From a virus, in the IMG/VR virus record IMGVR_UViG_3300030616_000045, positions 1 through 43,122 of that record: a stretch of DNA of 43,122 bases, one strand, 5' to 3'. Position numbers and translations under genes: made by a program. This document shows positions 29,236 through 38,605 of the stretch, in pieces (positions within the stretch are counted from its first letter, which is position 1; each line of letters starts with the position of its first letter). The notes below the pieces were generated by a model. The model ran no database searches. It saw only the letters and a list, made by a program, of their open reading frames with translations, and was not told the origin of the DNA.

Positions 29236-31526
29236 GTACCCACCCCTTCCTTCTCGGTGACATCTTTGTGGTGATATGCAACAGCCCCCGCCTCAAGCGC
29301 CCCGTCCAGAATCTTAATGTCGTATCCGTAACCCGTACCCGACGGGAATATTTGCACCGCCCCGGTGTTGGTCACCACCGTCACCTCCTGAGAAAACACA
29401 AGTGTATCATCGTGATACATGCTTAGTGTTCGCCCAGACCGTACAATTGTACACATAGACCATTCAGTTCCAGGCCAACTCAACACGGGAGACGTGTAGG
29501 TGCCGCTTCCATCTCTGTACTCCAACGTGTAGTCAGTACCAGTTACCACAATCCTGACCCGGAATCCCGATGCCTGATTCAGTATGGTCTGGGTGGCGCC
29601 TATCTGGTTCACCCATGCCACTATGGAGAAATTCCCCGCAAGACTCAGCGAGTCGGCAGAGGTCAATCCAGCACCCGCAAAAGCCAGCGCAGAACCCTCC
29701 AGTCCGTCCGGCCCCGCCACAACAGAGCTGTAACTGCCAGAGAAATCCACCCCCGTGGCGAAGTTAAGCACCGGATTCAACTCATTTCTGCCCATGTGCA
29801 ACAACACGTCGGCCAAGTCCTGTTCCCAACCCTGTTCTGTCATCACCCTGTCATCTGGGCCGGATGCCTTGTCGCGCACCACGTAATAATCTCTCAGACG
29901 CACAAGGCGGTATCCAGAGGCGTTCGTAACGATGCGGGGCTGCCAACGGTGGGCCTCTCTGTCCCCCGGCCCTACAAGCCTCGGAGTCACGTCTCCGGTG
30001 AGGGGAATGTCCTCAGTCTTCACGGTGTCGCTCTGGGCACCGTCTTTCAGCAGCGAGAAGTCCACCCCGAACCCGTCCAGATACCCATCATCCTCATCGA
30101 ACGGCCTGAAATGGGCATGGTGTTCCAAAGACTCCATGAAGTAGTGTTCAGCGTCCCCGATTTCCTCTGGAAACCGTATCTCCGTGGAGAAATTTCCACC
30201 CTCATAGGCGCTGCCAGCCAGGTCTCTGAACCCCTCGGTCAGGCCAATCTCCACCACCCTTCCGTGCAGGGAATCCAGAACCAACTGGCGCTCCTTGTAC
30301 TTGTCATCAATTATCTTCAGCGGCCCCACTCGTGCTTCGGGGAACGGCCAGCCGTCTCCGTTGAATTCAGACCATCCCAGCCCCTTTGCCGGGTGCATCG
30401 ACAGCCGCAGACACTCATCGGTATAGCTGGCCCACACTCCAGACCCGGAGTAGTCCCAATCGTACACATATATGGTGAAGGTCGTGGTCGAAGTGTTGCC
30501 AAGCCTGTCTGTCCACGTCAGCGTGACCTCGTACTTGCCGGGTGCGGTATAGCGGTGGTCAGACTGCCACTCCTCTGAGTACGTGCCATCTCCAAAATCC
30601 CACTGTACATCGACATCACCCTCTGGCGAAGTCTCAAAGTGCGTGTCCATTGGCCCCACACCAGAGGACGGTGTGGCCGTTCCTGATACTGTTCCCATCC
30701 CGAAGTAGAACGCCCCCGGCCCCTCGCGGCTGTTTGACCCGAACCCGTGGTCATACCCCGTATAGTCAGCAGAGTGCCTTTCCCCAAAGAACGTGGAGTA
30801 CCGCAGCGTTCCTTCCCTTATGGAAGACACGCTTGTGGGCAACTCAGCATCAAGCGCAACCTCAAACACACAGTCAACAAAGGTGACCTTGGAAGGAAAC
30901 CTAACATTCTCCAATACCTCTGCCTGTGTTTTCCCAACAAAATAGCAGCGCGTAAAAACAACTGTGCAATAGCCAACAGCATCATAGCCCAACAATATAC
31001 TGCCGTTAATGATACAATCATTGACGTAGTTTTTGGTAAGACCGCCCTGATAAGAAAAATCAAGCACCGGAGCATTAAAAGTACAACCATTGAAATAAAG
31101 ACTGCCAACCTTGTAACACCCAAACAAAAGAAGCGACGCATCATAGAAATAGCAGCACTCCCATGTATATCTTCTTCCGTCTATGTTGGTCTTTACTGAG
31201 CCAGTTATGTCGCCGAATGCGCCACGCCGAGTCTTGAGATTGGTTCCGTTGTTGCCCCCGCCAATATAGTCGAATGGGCCGGGAACCCTCCACACATCAT
31301 ACCCGCCCGCGACAGGGCCGCCCCAGCCATCAAGGGTTTGGTTGTCGTTTGCTATATAAATATCAACATCTGCACCAGAATATGTTCCGTATTGACGGAA
31401 TATGGAACCAGCGGCTTCCCCGCCGCCCTCAACGTGCGACAACCACTCTGAAGCAGTCCAAGGATCTGCGCTGGTGCCGCCATGTGGGCCGCCGGTTGCG
31501 CTAAAGTCTGCGTAGTAACTAGCCAT
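29220..31526 (-). CDS. Tailspike with beta-helix, PKD and LamG-like domains (768 aa)
   Basis: ATG 31526 chosen for its fit with MASYYADFSATGG; the frame extends to 31559 inside the previous gene. Residues 100-250 look like a beta-helix with Cys/Phe steps (ECCYFYDASLLLFGCYKVG, FNGCTF, VNDCIINGSILLG, FTRCYFVG). Residues 280-355 form a PKD domain (VDVQWDFGDGT, HRYTAPGKYEVTLTW). The C-terminal 170 residues resemble a LamG/concanavalin-like lectin (LSLAGNFSIVAWV, LSMYHDDTLVFSQEV). Predicted to bind host surface carbohydrate. Confidence 0.7.
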   Translation of the reverse strand: MASYYADFSATGGPHGGTSADPWTASEWLSHVEGGGEAAGSIFRQYGTYSGADVDIYIANDNQTLDGWGGPVAGGYDVWRVPGPFDYIGGGNNGTNLKTRRGAFGDITGSVKTNIDGRRYTWECCYFYDASLLLFGCYKVGSLYFNGCTFNAPVLDFSYQGGLTKNYVNDCIINGSILLGYDAVGYCTVVFTRCYFVGKTQAEVLENVRFPSKVTFVDCVFEVALDAELPTSVSSIREGTLRYSTFFGERHSADYTGYDHGFGSNSREGPGAFYFGMGTVSGTATPSSGVGPMDTHFETSPEGDVDVQWDFGDGTYSEEWQSDHRYTAPGKYEVTLTWTDRLGNTSTTTFTIYVYDWDYSGSGVWASYTDECLRLSMHPAKGLGWSEFNGDGWPFPEARVGPLKIIDDKYKERQLVLDSLHGRVVEIGLTEGFRDLAGSAYEGGNFSTEIRFPEEIGDAEHYFMESLEHHAHFRPFDEDDGYLDGFGVDFSLLKDGAQSDTVKTEDIPLTGDVTPRLVGPGDREAHRWQPRIVTNASGYRLVRLRDYYVVRDKASGPDDRVMTEQGWEQDLADVLLHMGRNELNPVLNFATGVDFSGSYSSVVAGPDGLEGSALAFAGAGLTSADSLSLAGNFSIVAWVNQIGATQTILNQASGFRVRIVVTGTDYTLEYRDGSGTYTSPVLSWPGTEWSMCTIVRSGRTLSMYHDDTLVFSQEVTVVTNTGAVQIFPSGTGYGYDIKILDGALEAGAVAYHHKDVTEKEGVGTCPLY

Positions 31527-31968
31527 GCCTATATGATCCCTGTGGCAATTTTCCCGCACCAGTACATTTCTTGTTTATCATCGCAAACACTGAATCCCTG
31601 CCAAGCGATATCCCCCACGGCTTCTTCTGCCTTTCCCATGCCCAATCCACTACCCGCTGAGGAATCCCATCACTTCCCACGTAGAAACAAAAGAAGTCCC
31701 GCACCTCCCCTCTTACCGGAAAGCGCGTTTTCTTCCCGCTAACCTCACCCTTCCACCGGCAGTCGAAGTCATGGTACAGCCACCCAACCCTCTTGGTGCC
31801 CTCGTGGAATCGCACAATGTCACTCATCACCCGCCATCTGTCCACCCCGTCTGGCAGCATCGACCGTTCAAACAACCTCTCCATCTCATCATCAAGAGAA
31901 GTTATCACCTCGTCAAACGTATGTTCCGGCATTGGCTCATCACCAAGCCACACACCAAAGGTCTTCAT
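31519..31968 (-). CDS. Unknown protein in tail cluster (149 aa)
   Basis: Start ATG 31968 from the ATGA overlap with the tail-tube gene. Features: WLGDEPMPEHTFDE, an acidic helix (ITSLDDEMERLFERS), CRWKGEVSGKKTRFPVRGEV and the motif FFCFYVGSDGIPQRVVDWAWER. No family recognised. Ends within eight bases of the spike start. Probably a tail assembly component. Confidence 0.5.
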   Translation of the reverse strand: MKTFGVWLGDEPMPEHTFDEVITSLDDEMERLFERSMLPDGVDRWRVMSDIVRFHEGTKRVGWLYHDFDCRWKGEVSGKKTRFPVRGEVRDFFCFYVGSDGIPQRVVDWAWERQKKPWGISLGRDSVFAMINKKCTGAGKLPQGSYRHG

Positions 31969-34439
31969 TCGGTCAATCCCCACAGGTACAATACCCCGTC
32001 CTTGTATGCAGAAGCCGTGGCCCGCACCCACCCCCGGAGGTAGTTCATCACCAGTTCATAACCCTCCTGCGTTTCGGCAAGGTTCGGCCCAAACGTAAAC
32101 CCGTCAAACACCCGCACTCCCGGCTCTGATGTGACAACTATCTGTTTCCCCGTATCCACATCTACTATTGACCCCCAATCCAGTACACCAATGTTAGCCT
32201 CCTGCGGCTGCATACCGTTCAAGACATTGATAAACTGGCCGGTACTAGGTACACTAAAGGGAGTAGATGTATTCGTCGGCCCAGCATATACGCTTTTTGC
32301 GCAATAAGCAACAATTCTATTCGGGAACTCCTCAAGCGACTGTATTGCATCATTTACATCCTCATTGTACTGATACCCCGCAAAGTAATACCCCGCAAGG
32401 TACTGGTATTCCGTCGGAAGCTGCGTGTAGTAGAACCGCTTGGCCCCCCGGTTCCCAGAGAACATCCACCCCGGCATCACTCTGCCAATGTTTCCGTTCG
32501 GCACCCGTTCCCACAAGCGGTTTTTCATTGACAGGAACTTAATCCGTGACCGCACAACCGCATCGTCCGTGCGGTCGTTGAAGTTTCGATATCGCGGTGC
32601 CCACGTCACGCCCTGAAGTACCCGCGTGCCCGTGTCCCATACCCGCACATGGTTGCAGTCAATCACCTCTCGGACAATCGACCGATACCCACTAGACCAA
32701 TGGATGGTTGTGCCGGGAGTTAGGTCACAGAACCCGTCCCCGCCACCCTCCCGCGTGATAACGTCGCCGCTCTGAGTAGCAACCGTAAACTCTCCGTCGC
32801 CAATCGCCGCCGCCTGATATTCTTTCTGGTCTTCGACGTAAGGCGCCCTGCTTACCGTAACGTGCGTCTCGTCTATGTACGTGGCAATGGTATCCCTGTC
32901 ACCATCCTCCCACACCAGCGGGCTTCCCACATCAGCCGCCTCAAACTGGCCCCTGTGCGCAGTTACCGTGCCGTCCACATCCTTGGAGGCGTAGAACGCT
33001 GCACACGTTCTCAGGTCATACAGCCACACGTACCGCTCGGTGTCGTTGCCCTCGCCCGTCACAGGGTCGGTGCCGTTGACCCCCACATCCTGTGTTCCGT
33101 AGATAGAGAAATGCGTATAGCACTCGTGTGGAGTCCCATCATCCTTGAGGGGAACCCGCAAGAGCGTTATCGTACTCGGCTGTGCAAATATCTCCGTCTC
33201 GGGAGTGGAGCCAATGATATTCGTGTACACGGCGCTGGATATGTCCACCGTTCCCGTTCCGGCACCGATGCTGTCAAGCGTACTGCCGTCCACATCGCCC
33301 GACGTAAGCTCAAACTGTCCATCGTCATTGTAGATGCAGGTGGAATCGGGCCAGTAAATCTTCATCACCTTCTGAATCCGTGCCGCCACATCATCCATTG
33401 TGCCTACGCCAGTGAAGTCAATGTGCAACATGTGTTCCCGGCCATTTATCGAAATCTCAAATGACCCATCCTCCACAATGCTCCACACGCCCACAGCATC
33501 CAGCGCGGCATTTACCACCGCCGTTCCCAAGAGCCTGCCACGGGTCTTGGTATTATCCCCAATGCGATACCGTGTCCACACCTCGCCGTAGTCCTGCTTG
33601 TTGTCATCCACGGCATTCGGGCCAGCCTCAGTCTCAATCTTGGCACCCGTTGTCCCCCGGTTCCGAAGCGTGGTCTCTCCCGTGAGCCGCATGGCACAGT
33701 AAATGTACCGCCTCCCGTATGGAAGCTCGTCGGTCTTCACTACGCTGTCCACGGGCTGCGCGGGGGTGTTGTTGTTAAAGCGGTAGAACCGGGGGATTAC
33801 GGTGTCTACCACCAGCCTGTACGTTCCATTGGAATTGAAACACACCACGTCGTTGTCAAACTCATCAAACGTGGAGGTGGAATTGTTCGGCGCCAGCGGC
33901 GGGTCTACGCACACCAGCCGCGTCCAACCACTCATCTCAAGATCGTTTGCAACGTAGAAATTCGTGCCAAATTGAGCAACAATCAGGCGGTTCTCTTTGT
34001 GCTGTATCCACCCGTTGTGTTTACCCCTCAAGTGACAGTCGTACTCCGTGTCCCGGTCAAACTCGTCCCGCGTCTTAACCTGTGTTGCACTAATCAGTTC
34101 AACAATCTCATCGTTCCTGCCGTCTGACCACACCCAGTAGTTGGATATGTCATCCAGCGTAAAGCCCGCGTCAGCAGACGTGATGGTGCGCCCCGACTTG
34201 CTGCCGGTATAGTGTGTTCTGCCGGGAAGGTGCGGAATGGCGTTGTCCCGGTACATCCGCGTTCCGAACCGGCCCTGAACCCACCGGGGGTATGCCACGG
34301 CATTAACGAGTTTGTTAACAGCGCCATCGGGCCATACCGGCGGCCCATCCATCATTCCCAGGGTGAAGTTCTCCCACTCCCTGTGGATCTGACGGTCGCC
34401 CTGCTCTTTGCCTCTAGGCTGCTGCGTGATACGCGGCAT
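31965..34439 (-). CDS. Tail tubular protein B-like / nozzle protein (824 aa)
   Basis: A large beta-rich protein starting MPRITQQPRGK, with ENFTLGMMDGPPVWPDGAVN, LVNAVAYPRWVQGRFGTR near the N-terminus, the usual opening of tail tubular B and related stabilisation proteins of podoviruses (a ligand-poor, Asn/Gly-rich start with R-x-G). It has repeated beta modules (residues 100-700) with RIKFLSMKNRLWERV and PGWMFSGNRGAKRFYYTQL near the end. Start at ATG 34439 (TAATG overlap) or ATG 34445. Order after tail tubular A supports the call. Confidence 0.65.
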   Translation of the reverse strand: MPRITQQPRGKEQGDRQIHREWENFTLGMMDGPPVWPDGAVNKLVNAVAYPRWVQGRFGTRMYRDNAIPHLPGRTHYTGSKSGRTITSADAGFTLDDISNYWVWSDGRNDEIVELISATQVKTRDEFDRDTEYDCHLRGKHNGWIQHKENRLIVAQFGTNFYVANDLEMSGWTRLVCVDPPLAPNNSTSTFDEFDNDVVCFNSNGTYRLVVDTVIPRFYRFNNNTPAQPVDSVVKTDELPYGRRYIYCAMRLTGETTLRNRGTTGAKIETEAGPNAVDDNKQDYGEVWTRYRIGDNTKTRGRLLGTAVVNAALDAVGVWSIVEDGSFEISINGREHMLHIDFTGVGTMDDVAARIQKVMKIYWPDSTCIYNDDGQFELTSGDVDGSTLDSIGAGTGTVDISSAVYTNIIGSTPETEIFAQPSTITLLRVPLKDDGTPHECYTHFSIYGTQDVGVNGTDPVTGEGNDTERYVWLYDLRTCAAFYASKDVDGTVTAHRGQFEAADVGSPLVWEDGDRDTIATYIDETHVTVSRAPYVEDQKEYQAAAIGDGEFTVATQSGDVITREGGGDGFCDLTPGTTIHWSSGYRSIVREVIDCNHVRVWDTGTRVLQGVTWAPRYRNFNDRTDDAVVRSRIKFLSMKNRLWERVPNGNIGRVMPGWMFSGNRGAKRFYYTQLPTEYQYLAGYYFAGYQYNEDVNDAIQSLEEFPNRIVAYCAKSVYAGPTNTSTPFSVPSTGQFINVLNGMQPQEANIGVLDWGSIVDVDTGKQIVVTSEPGVRVFDGFTFGPNLAETQEGYELVMNYLRGWVRATASAYKDGVLYLWGLTE

Positions 34440-35086
34440 TAACATGCCCTCGCGGGTGTCTGATTAGTCTCGGACGGGGGATTGTGATTCATGTCGCCCC
34501 AATACTCTATCCTCATGCGCTCAACCCATTGGAGCCACGGGGTGATATCCCCGTACTGCATATATTTAATCCGCGCAATACACCCGTCGATAAACAGCAG
34601 CTCGTATGGCGGTTCGATGTCGTGTTGAACACTCAGCGACGTAATGGATGTTGGCTCCACCCAGTAGGCCGTGTAGTATTTACTTGTAGTGGTGCCGGGG
34701 TCAGAACGAAATATCACATTGGCATTGGAAAAATTTGTCTTCCGGCTTGGCGTCACCGGAACCTCAAAACACTTCTTCCCCCCGTATGATATCTGATGAT
34801 ACTCCCCGTAGTCATCCGAAGACGGATAGGTACTCTTCGCCTTGAAGAATACCGACTTCAGCATTCTTGCATTATCCGGCAGGTCGTACTGATACGTACC
34901 GGAAGTGGTCGAGAGAAGAGGCGGGAATCCAGTAGTCGTATCAATGTACTCGTTTGCTTGGACGTTCCCGCTCTTCATCTCTCGATTCACCGCATCAATG
35001 ACAGTAAGCGTGCCGCGTGTACCAGTTTTGGTCCACTCGGACGCCTGCATTGATATGAGTTCAGCTATTTGACGGGTTGTGTACAT
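34439..35086 (-). CDS. Tail tubular protein A-like / head-tail adaptor (215 aa)
   Basis: A 215-residue protein: helical start (RQIAELISMQASEW, LTVIDAVNREMKSG), central beta region (TYQYDLPDNARMLKSVFFKA, KKCFEVPVTPSRKTN), and the typical YELLFIDGCIARIKYMQYGD followed by a helix and RIEYWGDM. Length and layout fit gp11-like tail-tube/adaptor proteins of T7-type phages. Overlaps the coiled-coil gene by 22 bases and precedes tail tubular B. Confidence 0.6.
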   Translation of the reverse strand: MYTTRQIAELISMQASEWTKTGTRGTLTVIDAVNREMKSGNVQANEYIDTTTGFPPLLSTTSGTYQYDLPDNARMLKSVFFKAKSTYPSSDDYGEYHQISYGGKKCFEVPVTPSRKTNFSNANVIFRSDPGTTTSKYYTAYWVEPTSITSLSVQHDIEPPYELLFIDGCIARIKYMQYGDITPWLQWVERMRIEYWGDMNHNPPSETNQTPARAC

Positions 35087-35862
35087 AGCTCGTCTTTCTT
35101 AGCCGAGATAAGCGGTACAATTTTTTCCTTGTATTCCCGACTGAGCCAATAGTTCTTCGCCTTCTTCTTCATCTGTGCAATAAGCTCAGCCTGCTCAGCA
35201 TGTACAGCTTCCTTGGCCCGCTTGGTCAATGCAGCATCATCTGCCTCAATCTTACTAACCTGCTCGTCGGGCTCCGGCATTGGCTCTGACGGAACCGTCG
35301 GCTGCGCCACTGTCCGTGGGGGAGCGGGTGTTTTCTCCTGCCGATACAACTGCCCCTCCAGTTCGGCAACGCGCCGTTTCAACGCCTCTTCCTCAGACTC
35401 AATGTGCCCCTGATGCTCGGGCTGTGCATTTTCGGAAGCAGCATTGCGCACAGGAACAATCTTCTCGCTTGCCGCAGCCACCTGTTCCCGTATATCGTCC
35501 TGCCGAATTACCCACTTGCCATCCCGATGGGCTGACGCAAGGGCGGCCATGTTTCTCTCAGTAGCAGGAATGTGAATCATAACGCCCTCAAAATCGGGGT
35601 GATCCACGAAATCGGCAAAACGGTCTTTGATTACCACCGCCCGCCGCTGACGCCGTCGCCCGCCATCAGTCACATCCCTGATGTCAAGGTCAAACGTATC
35701 CCACCCACCAACAGTATATCGCCCAACGCCCTTGTTTGTTGCCTCAAGAGTGATGGGCCGATACCGCTTATCGGTACGGGCCTGTGCCAGAGCAAGCTTC
35801 TCAATCACGTTCATCCGCTCCCAACTGTCTTCCGCAAGCACATCTCTCATCTGCTGGTTCAT
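35065..35862 (-). CDS. Hypothetical capsid-cluster protein with coiled coil (265 aa)
   Basis: A 265-residue protein: N-terminal 115 residues with beta strands and the segments YRPITLEATNKGVGRY and RRAVVIKDRFADFVD, a central coiled coil (ESEEEALKRRVAELEGQLY), a Pro-rich linker, and a basic C-terminal helix (AELIAQMKKKAKNYWLSREY). No known family. Its place between capsid and tail-adaptor genes suggests a head-completion or capsid-decoration role. Confidence 0.5.
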   Translation of the reverse strand: MNQQMRDVLAEDSWERMNVIEKLALAQARTDKRYRPITLEATNKGVGRYTVGGWDTFDLDIRDVTDGGRRRQRRAVVIKDRFADFVDHPDFEGVMIHIPATERNMAALASAHRDGKWVIRQDDIREQVAAASEKIVPVRNAASENAQPEHQGHIESEEEALKRRVAELEGQLYRQEKTPAPPRTVAQPTVPSEPMPEPDEQVSKIEADDAALTKRAKEAVHAEQAELIAQMKKKAKNYWLSREYKEKIVPLISAKKDELCTQPVK

Positions 35863-35890
35863 AATGCTCCCCTATACGAGGTTGAGTGGT

Positions 35891-35914
35891 GGGGAGGGGC
35901 ACCTGCCCCTCCCC
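35891..35914 (-). terminator. 11-bp GC hairpin between capsid gene and next gene
   Basis: GGGGAGGGGCA (35891-35901), two-base loop, TGCCCCTCCCC (35904-35914), perfectly paired on either strand, nine bases downstream of the capsid stop. There is no T-tract, so it is more likely an mRNA-stabilising or partial-pausing hairpin that lowers expression of genes after the capsid. Only structural hairpin of this kind inside the late operon. Confidence 0.5.
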
Positions 35915-35922
35915 GGTTACAA

Positions 35923-37158
35923 CTAGTTGCTCACGTCACCACGCGCCCAAGCACAGACGCACGAGTAACGCTGTTCCACGGTCGCGGCAGTCGGCGTCGC
36001 GGCGTCGTACCAGCGAAGCTGGACACCACGCTCACCAAACGCACCCTTGCCCTCCCACTTCTTGTAGTTGTAATCGTCATACTTGTGATGCAGTTTGACG
36101 GGATACAGATCCACAAGCGGAGCCTTCCCAAGGAAGAACCCAATGTCGCGGGCACCCGAAGACGTGTCGCGCCCATCGTTGTTACCAGGCTCGACGTATC
36201 CGGGCGTCAGGGTGAACGGAGAAGCCGAACCGCTAATCGAAAGGGTAGGAGCCCTCTCGTCCTCAACGAGGTAGATATTCAGCCACTTCCCAAGCGCCGC
36301 CCCCTCGGGGAACATGTAGCGCTCGCTGTCACTCCAGCGATGGGTCGGGACAAAGTATCCGCTCGCCGTGGAATCCGAACGATCCAGATCCAGAATGTGG
36401 AACTTCTGGGCACTCGGAATCGTCAGGACAAAGCCCTTGCCACCAGGCAGATCCAGCGGCTCCCAACGCTGCGTGGTCGCACGGTGATGCAGTGCGGTCA
36501 GATAGCGAGCGTCGAGGTTCGCATTCGCACCAGTACCGGCAGCAATCAGCGCATTGGCAATGTTGTCAGTATGGGTCTGGAGGGTGGTGCTGTACGCAGG
36601 CTGGTTCGCGTCCGACACGTTCTTCACGTACCAGTTGTTGTTCCATGCCTGTGTAACCGACACCGGGCTACGGGTCAGGTTACGAGAATAGCGCTGGAGG
36701 AGTGCCTGCCTGTAATACAGACCGGCCAGCTCTTCCATGAACGCACCCAGTTTCTTCGTGGCAAAGTCCATGTTCTCGCCATACGGCTTGGTGCCCGAAG
36801 AATAATGGATACCATAGTTCCACACAGCCACAGCATGGCTGAACTCATTGTAGTAGGCATCCATGCTCTTCTCGCGCAGGGTTTCCTCAAAACCAATCTG
36901 GTTCTGAAGGTCACCCTCACGAGGAGTGTTCTGAAGCGCGTTGGAGAATCCGAGAGTTATCGTGCGGTAGCCGTTGTTCGCTTCCGCATTAAACTCCATC
37001 GTGAGCGAGTTGCCGGGAATGTCGATGTTGCTCGTGTGGTCGAAGATCGTCCGCAGAGACGAAAAGACATCCCTCTGAAGCGACTCGCTGTACAGCTTCG
37101 TGTCCCAATACTGCCGAATTAGATTGGCATTAATTTGGGAAGGAGTTGCAACAGCCAT
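35923..37158 (-). CDS. Major capsid protein (411 aa)
   Basis: A 411-residue protein directly after the scaffold gene and of HK97-fold major-capsid size. The N-terminus (MAVATPSQINANLIRQYWDT) with LYSESLQRDVFSSL resembles capsid proteins of podo- and siphoviruses with P22-type portals. It continues with a long extended-loop region (EFNAEANNGYRTITLGFSN), an SMDAYYNEFSHAVAV helix and beta-rich remainder. Assignment uses gene order (portal, scaffold, capsid), size and composition. No explicit protease motif was seen nearby. Confidence 0.8.
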   Translation of the reverse strand: MAVATPSQINANLIRQYWDTKLYSESLQRDVFSSLRTIFDHTSNIDIPGNSLTMEFNAEANNGYRTITLGFSNALQNTPREGDLQNQIGFEETLREKSMDAYYNEFSHAVAVWNYGIHYSSGTKPYGENMDFATKKLGAFMEELAGLYYRQALLQRYSRNLTRSPVSVTQAWNNNWYVKNVSDANQPAYSTTLQTHTDNIANALIAAGTGANANLDARYLTALHHRATTQRWEPLDLPGGKGFVLTIPSAQKFHILDLDRSDSTASGYFVPTHRWSDSERYMFPEGAALGKWLNIYLVEDERAPTLSISGSASPFTLTPGYVEPGNNDGRDTSSGARDIGFFLGKAPLVDLYPVKLHHKYDDYNYKKWEGKGAFGERGVQLRWYDAATPTAATVEQRYSCVCAWARGDVSN

Positions 37159-37160
37159 TG

Positions 37161-38579
37161 TTAAGCTCCTGTACTAAGTTGTGTCATGCCTAGACTAGAC
37201 ATTAGCTCCTCTACCTCCCCCATCGCTTTTATGCGGTCATCTGGACGCATTGAAGACATGTTAGCCTGTAGTTGGGTGATACGTGTCTGAATCTGCTCGG
37301 GGGTTGCCGACGGCCCCTCTTCTTTCGCACGAGCCTCCGAAGCCCCAAGCGATTGCGGTGCTGACTGGCGCTGCTGAATCACATCCACCGTCTGCTCAAC
37401 GGCTTTTGCAACCCTCTCGTTTGTCTCTTCGAGATCAACGCCATCCCGCGCCTTCTTCAAAACATATGCCTCTTCAAAGTTTGGCCGCCCAGTTGTCTTA
37501 TCCACAAAGTTATGAGACAAGGCAATCCTCTCAAGCTCAATGAGCATGGCATGTTCCTTTGCCCCACCGGGGGGCGTAAGAGCATACCCGTCCAAAAGCT
37601 GTACCGCATCCGAAACACCGTTGAAGTAATCTGCAACGAGGTCACGGTTTTGGTACGCGGGATTCTGGCGCTTCAGGTATTCCACCTGAGACGCCCACTC
37701 GCTGTACTTCTGGTCGTTCTCACGAACATCATTGATACCAAACTCCTTGTGGCTTCTCACAAAGTCGTTGGCTGCAACAAACGACTCCTGCCGCTGACGC
37801 TCTATCCGCTCCTGCTCCTGACGCTGTCGCAATTCGGTTTCAACTCTCTCTTGCGCGGACCTGTTGATCTCCTTAATCCGAGACTCGGCAGCCTTCACAG
37901 ACTTTTCCTGCTCTGTCTTCAGCCACTTAATCTTCTTGTCTGCAATCAGGTTGTCGCGCTTGCGAACCTTGTCAAAGTATTTTGCAACTTCGTCAGCATC
38001 AGCAAATTCGCCCGGCTTATCAACCTCTGGAATCTCGGCCTCAAAATTGGGTTCCTCTGCCTTTGCAGGCGCGGGCTGCGGTTGGGCTGTCGGTGCCGCT
38101 GGCACTTCCTTTGCCTTCTCCGCAAGTTTCGCCTCCAGTTCTGCAATCTTTCTGTCTGCGCTGGTGGCGTCGTTTTTCCACCGCTCAACAGCCGTCTGCA
38201 TTTTCTGAAGGTGTTCCTTTTGGTTTTTGGCCTTGACAATGATGTCCCTTGCGGACGCAAACTCGTCCCCAAGCTCTTCCTTTGCCGTTGCCATCAGTTC
38301 CCCAAAGTTCTTAAACTGAACCGGCGCTTCCGGCTCTTCCTTCGGGGGCCCTTCCTTCACCTCACCGAGGCTTGGTTCCGGTGTCTCCACCGGCTTTTCC
38401 TGAGTGTCCTCAGGCTCCTCAAACGCCACCATCTCATCAATAAGCGTCTGGGGGTCAGTGGTACTAGTGTCGATGTCTCCCGAAGCCAGTTTCGCCTGAA
38501 ACTCTTCGGGGGTCATCTTCTTTTGCGGCTCAGCCTGCTGGGGCTGCTCCGCAGTCTGCTCTTTCTGGCTCTCTGCCAT
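37161..38579 (-). CDS. Scaffold protein (472 aa)
   Basis: Highly charged, Glu/Lys/Gln-rich, nearly all helix: EQPQQAEPQKKMTPEEFQAK at the start, Pro/Glu-rich section, and long coiled coils (KQNQ... style runs such as EKSVKAAESRIKEINRSAQE and RVETELRQRQEQERIERQRQ). This composition and the position between portal and capsid are classic for phage scaffold proteins. No capsid protease gene was identified. Confidence 0.8.
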   Translation of the reverse strand: MAESQKEQTAEQPQQAEPQKKMTPEEFQAKLASGDIDTSTTDPQTLIDEMVAFEEPEDTQEKPVETPEPSLGEVKEGPPKEEPEAPVQFKNFGELMATAKEELGDEFASARDIIVKAKNQKEHLQKMQTAVERWKNDATSADRKIAELEAKLAEKAKEVPAAPTAQPQPAPAKAEEPNFEAEIPEVDKPGEFADADEVAKYFDKVRKRDNLIADKKIKWLKTEQEKSVKAAESRIKEINRSAQERVETELRQRQEQERIERQRQESFVAANDFVRSHKEFGINDVRENDQKYSEWASQVEYLKRQNPAYQNRDLVADYFNGVSDAVQLLDGYALTPPGGAKEHAMLIELERIALSHNFVDKTTGRPNFEEAYVLKKARDGVDLEETNERVAKAVEQTVDVIQQRQSAPQSLGASEARAKEEGPSATPEQIQTRITQLQANMSSMRPDDRIKAMGEVEELMSSLGMTQLSTGA

Positions 38580-38605
38580 TTGTTACCCCTTGGTTGTGGG
38601 CGACA

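Noticed and set aside
35572-37122. 516-codon open frame on the plus strand
   Set aside because: It lies wholly antisense to the capsid and coiled-coil genes, is basic and low in known motifs, and has no ribosome site.
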